Origin: Bursaphelenchus xylophilus
Taxonomy: Eukaryota > Nematoda > Chromadorea > Rhabditida > Aphelenchoididae
Direction: 5' to 3'
Assembly: GCA_904066235.2 (NCBI GenBank)
Contig: CAJFCV020000001.1
Location: 13,139,291 to 13,203,290, forward strand
Length of the DNA stretch: 64,000 bases
Shown here one piece after another: positions 57,440-64,000 of this stretch. The notes below the pieces were generated by a model, which worked only from the letters and a program-made list of their open reading frames with translations, was not told the DNA's origin and did not search any database. Made by a program: the position numbers and the translations under genes. The stretch's first letter is position 1, and each line of letters begins with the position of its first letter.

Positions 57440-58279
57440 CATTTTGAAAAAAGAAGTTTGCTAGTTCGTTGTAGCGGTTCCACTGTCTGTTCAACGCATT
57501 TTCGCTATCTTTCTATAGCCAAAGCTCCTGCAATCAAAAAAAATTTTTCGTTCCATACATCCCCATTGTACGCGGGGGGTTCTACTGTACTATTGCATGG
57601 TGTTTACCCATATCGGGAGTCTATTGTATCCCCTTCCAAAGTCATTACCGAGTTTTCGTCCCTTTGTTCTGTTGACCTTTGTTCGGAGGTGGCGAAACGA
57701 TAAAAAAACGTCGAAAAAATTTGGTAAATCCGAAAGGATTAATTGAAAGAACAAAACAAATTTTTTTCGAAATCTCTCACCGTATCTGTTGACGTCAAAA
57801 AAATTTAAGCGCCCCCAAAATATTTTCTTATTTTTAAAGTGTTTTAGATAATTGAAAAATGGGGAAAACCGAGGGATTTCGGGGTTTTGCGATGGAAAAA
57901 TTCGGATTATGTGGATGATAAATAATTCGTTGAGGATTAGCCCTACTTTGTCAGTCCGCCGTTAATTTGCATATCGAGGTTTTTTGGGGGGAAATTAATA
58001 AAATTAGAATTTTTTTTTTATTTTTCAATATGAAAAAATAGCCTGTCTTCATATTTTTTCGAGGTAATAAGAAAATAAATTTTTTTTGTCTGACTGCCTC
58101 CTAATTTTTCGTGTTCTCTCGTCCGAGGAGGTCGTTGAATATCTCGGCTGAAATTGCAAATGGGGAGCTGAAATTTTCAGAGATAAATTTGGGTGCGGCA
58201 AAGACATTCTGGAGAAAATTTTGAAGGAAATGGGATAATTAGCCCTCAGGCAATATCAAATTAAATTTTGAAAATTTTA

Positions 58280-58315
<36 letters not shown>

Positions 58316-58345
58316 AAATTTATTTTGATATAACTACTTTATACT
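57440..58345. other. Unique DNA, degraded E fragment and poly-T
   Basis: 57440-57720 has no recognised gene. 58080-58250 retains family-E text (TTGAATATCTCGGCTGAAAT). About 34 T lie at 58281-58314. Confidence 0.4.
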
Positions 58346-58349
58346 GGTC

Positions 58350-58980
58350 TATTCGCAAAGTCGCCGGACTGAAATCAGCGACACGCACTGTGCGAAAACA
58401 AGAGTGCACTTTGCACTGTGCAATTTCTTGCTTTTTGCGCCGTGCAATAAGTTTTTTTGGGCTGTCGCTTGCACTTTCACTTTTTTTTCACCGTGCAAGG
58501 GAAGTGAATGGACTTTTTTCGCTTTCGCACAGTGCATTTTCATTTTTTTCCTATGCTTGTCGCCAGCGCACAGTGCATTTTCCCCTTTTCGCACAGTGCA
58601 AATTCGGCGACATGCACTGTGCGAAAACAAAACTTCACTTTGCACTGTGCAATTTCTTGCGTTTTGCACCGTGCACATCGCCGAAGTGAATGGATATTTG
58701 TGGCTTTCGCACAGTGCATTTTGATTTTTTTCCACGCACAGTGCGTTTTTTTGGAAACAGAAAAACGCACAGTGCAAGCGCCAAAAGTCCGTCCGGAAAG
58801 TCGCTGGAGTGATTTCGGTTTCGGCGACATGCACTGTGCGAAAACAAAAGTTCACTTCGCACTGTGCGATTTCTTGCTTTTTGCACCGTGCAAATCGTTT
58901 TTTAGGGCTGTCGCTTGCACTTTTAATTTTTTGGCACCTTTTAATTTTTTGGTGCAAACGCCAAAGATCAATCCGGCGAC
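58350..58980. repeat. Family C/D palindrome cluster
   Basis: It starts GTCTATTCGCAAAGTCGCCG. GCAC-N-GTGC motifs recur more than fifteen times, and AATTTCTTGCTTTTTGC / complement segments occur in both orientations. The C signature TCGCTGGAGTGATTTCGG is at about 58800. Open frames on both strands (about 190-200 codons) are repeat-driven. Confidence 0.75.
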
Positions 58981-60008
58981 TGACTATTTTTCAAAAAAAA
59001 AAAATTTTTTTTTAGTAATCTTTCTTTCCTGCTATATTTCCTTTCCCTCCCAGTCCAAAATGCCAAGATTAATCGGCTTTTAACACTGTATGATATCATT
59101 CGTCTGCACGATTAATCTTTTGACTCCACCTTTTCGCTGAAGAAATCAAAATGACTTCGAGATCAAACATCAAGGGTTTACCGCCTTTTTGTCGATTTCT
59201 CTCTTCACCTAATGCGATTTCACGCCCATTTTTTCGAGGGTTTCCTGCAGCCGTGTTAATCGCAACAACTACGAAAACAAAAATAAGAGTTAAATCAGGG
59301 TAGAAAAAATATTTTTTGAAAAAAAAAATTTTTTAATTTTTCAAAAAATTAAAAAAAAAAATTTTTTTTTGAAATTTTTCGAAAATTTAAAATTAAATTT
59401 TTTAAAGCAAATCCAAACTTTTTAGATTTTTAAGCAAAAATGGTCAAAAATAAAAATTTTTTGAAATTTTTTTGTCCCAAAAATTTGTCATCGCATTCGT
59501 AAAGTCGGTGATTTTTGACGCTTGCACTTTGAAAAGAACCTCAGGATGGAAGCGACAGTACAAAAAACGGAAAAAAAGGATTTTTTTCAGTTCAAAACCC
59601 AAGAAAATTGCACAGTGCAAAGAGAACTTTTGTTTTTGCACAATGCATGCCGCTGAAATCACTGTAGTGACTTTCCGAACACACTGGTAATCGTGCTGAT
59701 AATTATTTTCCACCTAAAAACATTTTTTCAACAAAAAATCGCAATGATATAGTCAAAATCCACTTTTCCGGCCGTCTCTCATCATTTCCCATGGTCTCTC
59801 ACTGGTAAACAATATACTTTGAATATCTCAGCTCTAGCTATATACTTTGACCTAAAATTTTTAGGGAACAATCGCTGACTCGTCCAAAAAATCTGAGCCA
59901 AATTTGAACATCATCCAACAATCAGCCCTCTGGCAATTTCAATTTAAATTTCCCTCCACCTTCTCTGTCGGTGTCCTCATTTTTTTAATCTTTGCTCTGT
60001 AAAATTAG
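58981..60008. other. Non-coding stretch with degraded C and E fragments
   Basis: 59000-59480 is unique with A/T runs. 59500-59690 is a degraded C copy (GCACAGTGC, ATCACTGTAGTGACTTTCCG). 59700-59940 is a degraded E-like copy. No gene seen. Confidence 0.4.
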
Positions 60009-61935
60009 TACTTTCTTCCTTGGTTCCTCTTCGCGAACATTCGAGAATCTCTGCCCCTTCGTTTCGAGGCCGGTTGTTGACGCACCCCAAAGTACCGCGG
60101 GCGGCGAGAGAGCGCGCGCCAGCGGGAGGTGGAGCGAGATGCGCAGAGAAATGTGAAGAGCGAGCGACCCGGACTCCATTGTCGCGTTCGAAGGTCGCTG
60201 TCTTTTCGTTTCGCCCTCTGGCCACTCTCTGCTTGGCGCACACTATTTTTGTCTCTTCCTCTAGTGATCTCTTCGTGGCGCACACTCTGTTTTTACGGGG
60301 TCTTTTGTTCGAATGGGGCCGGAGTTGTTTCCTTTTGCCCTCTGGCCACTCTCTGCTTGTCGCACACTCTTTTTCTCTCTTTCTCTCGCCCTCTCTTCAC
60401 GGCCCACATTCTCTTTTTATGGGGCTTTTTGTTCGCCGGCTCTTGCTGCCTTCTCCTTTCGCCTTCTGGCCGCTCTCCTCTTTCTCCGTGCTCTCTTTCC
60501 ACTCTCCGTCTCTGACGCTCTCTCAGTGGCCCACACTCTCTCGCAGCGGGGCCTTTTGTTCGGCGGAGGGGAAAGAGGATTGAGCCGGCGCCCAATTCCT
60601 CGCTCAGATAAACATTCAGCAAGATTTGAATACCAAACGACCACTTTATACGACCAAACCTGTACAGTCCGCCAATTCACAACTGCAATTGTAAAGATCG
60701 AAGCTGTACGACAAGTTCCGGCAAAATATTTTTGTTTTCCACCCATTTCACAATCCCTCAACCCTGTGTCGACACAAAAATCGATAACAGTTGGTGCGAG
60801 ATAGCGTGTGAGGGATGGAGACGGGCAGAGAAGCAGAGTGGCCGCCCGATTTTGGGGGAGGGGGCAAACGCGGACGCCCGCCACGACAGCAGTCACACAC
60901 AGAGCGAGTCGGAGTGGGGGTCGTCGCCGCCGCTCCCTCTCTCCTTCTCCACGGCCCATTTTTCCATCCCCATCCATTCGCGTTTCCCGCCGAAGCGCGG
61001 TGGGCGAAGAAAAAAAAGAATGTTCGGGGTGGGGGGATGGGAAGCGAAGCGAAAGCGGAGTGGGGCGCTTGTCATGCGGAATGGGGCCGCCGAGTGGGCT
61101 CGGGCGTCTCCGGCGACGACGCAATCTCTCGCTCGGCGGTCCGCTCTTTGTGTGCGAGGCTGTGGGGCTGGCGGCTGAGACGGACTCGCTGCAGGGGCGA
61201 AGCCGCCACGGACTGGAGGGGCTGTGCGAGCGTGACTCATCCGGGGGGAGATTGTGAAATCGATTTGGGGATCGAGGCCGTCGGCTTCGGCGACCAGGGC
61301 CCCTATTCTTCGGCTAGTACTACCCTAGCCTGCCTATCCATGGGGTTTCACCTATTGCTGGTGCTACTTTGGACCCGGCATTAGTACTTTGGTCCGCGAA
61401 CGTCGTCCCGGACAACCCTCTCATTACGCATGACGGTGTGGGGCCGGGCCCGCCACCTTGTTTTCGAGCCAATCTCCACTCGCGAGAGTGGTCCGCACTC
61501 GGAGACGGGGTCGTTTCGGGCGGTGACAGCCGGTTGCACCGAGGCCGGCGGCCTGTGAAAAAGGCCCCCCGAGGTCCCCCCACTCCGTCTGTCCGTCACC
61601 CTCCGCGGGACGCGCACTCTCCTTCTCGCACACAGCCATCGTATAGATTTGGGCCCTGGGAATGACGCAATCCTGCGTTTTCCTTCACCCGCCCCACACT
61701 GGGGCTTCTTCCTTCGCCGAGGCCGGGGCCGAGGGGACGCGCGCGCCGGGAACGGCACCGTTACGAAACCCAATCATTATCGCGCCCCCACGGTTATCGC
61801 GAAGGACGCGGGAACGGCCGCGATAACCGTTCCGAAGACCTTTCGCTTCGCTCGCGTTCCAAACCTCGATTTGGCGCCAATTTCGACTATCGCAAGCCGG
61901 GTTTTTGGATGCAATAGAGAGCCACGGGTGTAGTG
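60009..61935. other. GC-rich, CT-biased region without a recognised gene
   Basis: Composition changes sharply to GC-rich here. Long frames are open on both strands, but their predicted proteins are low-complexity (Ser/Arg/Pro/Leu) and overlap one another, so they are not called. It contains the 124-bp tandem repeat, many CTCTCTC tracts and a short inverted repeat at about 61789-61832 (CGGTTATCGCG / CGCGATAACCG). It could be a promoter/5' region of a gene outside the window or a GC-rich repeat block. Confidence 0.4.
60209..60580. repeat. Tandem repeat, 3 x 124 bp
   Basis: TTTCGCCCTCTGGCCACTCT at 60209, TTTTGCCCTCTGGCCACTCT at 60333 and TTTCGCCTTCTGGCCGCTCT at 60457 are each 124 bp apart. Each unit also has a CACACT/CACATT segment and ends GGGGNCTTTTTGTTCG-like. 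Units diverge moderately (about 70-80% by eye). Confidence 0.85.
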
Positions 61936-63230
61936 AAGAGTATATAATACAATTGTTGGTTCGTTATAGCAGACATCCGCTCAAAACAGCACAATTTTTG
62001 ATCTTAACCTTGTTCTAGTCAAGATATAGTCAAGATAGCCCCAAAAACCCCATGTTTCTGGGCTGAAATCGCAGAGTATTAGACTTTTAATTAAACGAAA
62101 ATGCAGTAAACGTGATTTACAAGCGATTTGCTGTATCAGACACTTGTGGCCACATCGCCAAAGACGATTACAATGTATTTTGGCGGTTCGCCGACCAAAA
62201 TCGCCTTAATTTTTGGTTGTATACCCCGTTTCTTGAGGGAATACTGTATAATCCTCTTCTTTCGACACAACAGACGTACTTCGTTTTTATCGACGTACCT
62301 CGGCGTTTACATCAAGTTTTTTCGAGATTTTTTGATTTTACCTCGATTTTTCTCCAAAATTATTCATTTTTCGAGTTTTCACAATTTTTTCTCCAATTTT
62401 CCCGTGAAAACGGATGCTATAGAGGAGTACAGGGTTCATTGTAGCGAGGTCAGGTGTTTTCGAGCAGAGAATGGCAACAGCCGTCGGGTTGTCGGTCGAA
62501 TTTCGGCCGTAAACAAGTTTTTTCTCCCCATTTTTGATTGATCTCCCTCCCCGGTTCACGTCATATTTTTGATATAAAAATAGGTTCAGCTTGAACTCTT
62601 TTATGTCACATTTATATCACATATGACACTTACGCCATACGAGGAGGATAAAATGGTTTTAGAGAGGTCCGAAAATTCAGTAGTATGATTACAAAAATTT
62701 TAAAAAAAGTCATTTTTATAAAAGAAATTTGTTGCGTAAAGGCTTACTATGGTATCCCAATTAAAGCTACTGCTACATACGTTCGTAATAGAGAGGTTTT
62801 GCTAAGTAACAAGCCACTTATTTGTTGATTTTCACTAATTTTTTGCGAGATATCCGATTTTTTCCATGTTTCTTCAATTTTTTTGCTGTTTTAGCTCAAT
62901 ATTTGGACAAAACTTACTATAAAACATCTTTCTACAGCGACATCTCTCTGTAACGAACAAAATAAGACACTCCAATCGAGATTTTTAGCCTGAAATTTCT
63001 ATTTAAAAACCGAATTTTATATCAAAAAGCCCGGAAATTGGTTATAAAAATCCTTTCTTCACTTCATAATCAAATAAATTCCAAATTTGGTCTTTTAAAT
63101 TTAACTTTTCCCATGATTCAGCGGGCTGACTCACTTCCTCTGAGGAAAGTGGCTAGCCAAAGAATGGGGGACTTGAACTGTAAACAAACCTCTTGTCCAC
63201 AAGGTCCCAAAGGCCGTTTCCATTGTTTGC
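61936..63230. other. AT-rich DNA, possible TTCGTTA-ended element
   Basis: GTTCGTTATAGCAGACATCC (about 61967) and the near-complement ACAGCGACATCTCTCTGTAACGAAC-like sequence ending about 62961 could be the ends of a 1-kb element; the match is imperfect. Open frames at 62112-62541 are on one strand but T-rich and unrecognised. No gene is called. Confidence 0.3.
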
Positions 63231-64000
63231 CCGCTCCTTGAGGGGGTTGTATTTACACTTGAAATTATTAAACTGTAATTTTAGAGACACTTTGTTACTG
63301 TATTTTTAGTTAAAATTTAAAAATTTGAAGGTTTCAGCGGATTTTTGGAGGATTACTGTAGTTTTTGGAAAATTTAGGATACTGCAGGTGCAGTAATTGG
63401 TGTAAAATTTAACAGTGGGGTCTTGCGGTCATTTACTTTCTTTTCTACGCTCCTTGGGTTACTGTATTTGCAATGGAAATCGTTTTTATTGAAACTTTGA
63501 CAAATTTTTTTGAGGATTACTGTAATTTTAGATAGTTTATGGCAGCTGTGAGTGCTCTAATGGTTACATAATTTACTAATAAGCTGTTCGCCTTCTGTTA
63601 TTTCTTTTCTACAATCTTTAGGTTACTGAATTTTCATAAATATCATTTTTTACGGGATTTTCTCACATTTTCTACGTATTACTGTATTTTTGCTTAAATT
63701 GAAGCCGCTTTTCACGCTTTAGTGGCTACACAATCCAAAAACAAGGTGTTGTCATCCTGTGGTTTTGTTTTTGGCTCCTTTTGACTACTGTATTTTTATT
63801 GAAAACCCACTTCTCCATTTTGTCAACTGCTTTGTGAATTACTGTAATTTTTGGAAATTTGAAGTTACTTTACTAGTTTTAATGACTAGAAAATTTGACA
63901 ATGAGATCCTGGAGTCTTATATTTTCCATTTTATACAATTTGGGCTACTGTAGCTTTCAAATCTTTACGTTTTTGTCTAACGTCACAGTAAAGTTAACTA
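63230..64000. repeat. Tandem repeat, about 163-bp period, TACTGTATTT-rich
   Basis: The landmark (T/C)TACTGTATTT recurs at 63295, 63459, 63623, 63785 and 63945 (intervals 164, 164, 162, 160), and a second landmark ATTACTGTAATTTT lies about 65-85 bp after most of them. At least four diverged units are present and the array continues past the window edge. Confidence 0.8.

Noticed and set aside
56774..57703. Open reading frame of 309 codons across the GCAC-N-GTGC array, with others of 150-270 codons in similar arrays
   Set aside because: The frames are open on both strands at once, consist of repeated short peptides from the repeat unit and lack any domain; the unit simply contains no stop codon in those frames.
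60020..61773. Long overlapping ORFs (100-235 codons) on both strands in the GC-rich block
   Set aside because: They overlap antisense to each other and are low in complexity (Ser, Arg, Pro, Leu). GC-rich DNA has few stops, so open length is not evidence here.
63150..63185. Minus-strand GTTCAAGTCCCCC resembling a tRNA T-arm
   Set aside because: The flanking bases do not pair into a T-stem or an acceptor stem.
1..64000. CRISPR-like arrays
   Set aside because: The many short repeats are inverted, variably spaced and belong to eukaryotic transposon families; there are no cas genes and the genes have spliceosomal introns.

Overview
The window is repeat-rich eukaryotic DNA, almost certainly nuclear DNA of a nematode (probably rhabditid-like). 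The evidence is short introns with GTAAGT-type donors and TTTCAG/TTTTAG acceptors, acceptor-like sites placed just before start codons (as in spliced-leader trans-splicing), an operon-like gene pair 139 bp apart, and compact conserved genes in AT-rich DNA packed with inverted-repeat elements. I assembled gene models by joining in-frame exons by eye. I saw no rRNA, tRNA, CRISPR array or bacterial-type gene.

Genes. 2.65-3.62 kb (-): an 89-aa single-pass membrane protein. 14.66-15.09 kb (-): two exons of an EMI-domain extracellular protein. 30.1-40.1 kb is the gene-dense core: a RAD1 (9-1-1 clamp) gene (-), ribosomal protein S10 (-) directly upstream of it and probably in the same operon, Sec61 beta (-), NF-YC (+) divergent from Sec61 beta, and a gene with two BED zinc fingers (-). 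44.95-46.11 kb (+): an unrecognised 152-aa protein. 47.93-53.91 kb (+): a secreted papain-family (cathepsin L-like) protease whose two large introns are arrays of hairpin elements. Three weak open stretches (6.2, 11.7 and 41.7 kb) are listed with low confidence.

Repeats. Most of the rest is a few inverted-repeat families, named here by letter. A/B: termini TCAGTCTGTCGGGAAAATAA, inner text ATGTGG (A) or ATGAGCAC (B), about 90-160 bp each, dozens of copies, densest at 44.5-52.5 kb. C and D: palindromes built around the 9-mer GCAC-N-GTGC. E: about 450 bp with ends GGGAAGTACTCCAAGTGCGA, very many copies. G: ends ACGGACCTGATCCAGTGGCA. There are also two adjacent mariner-sized elements at TA sites, a 1.2-kb Harbinger-like palindrome, a 1.37-kb palindrome nested in an A-type element, clusters of an ATACGATGAAACATGT motif, a 3 x 124 bp tandem repeat and a 163-bp tandem repeat running off the right edge.

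The genes have housekeeping roles (translation, ER translocation, transcription, DNA-damage checkpoint) plus one digestive or lysosomal-type protease; nothing links them into one pathway. The most unusual content is the non-coding architecture: nested palindromes, the GCAC-N-GTGC arrays, and introns built from hairpin elements. I did not find a convincing new multi-gene system.
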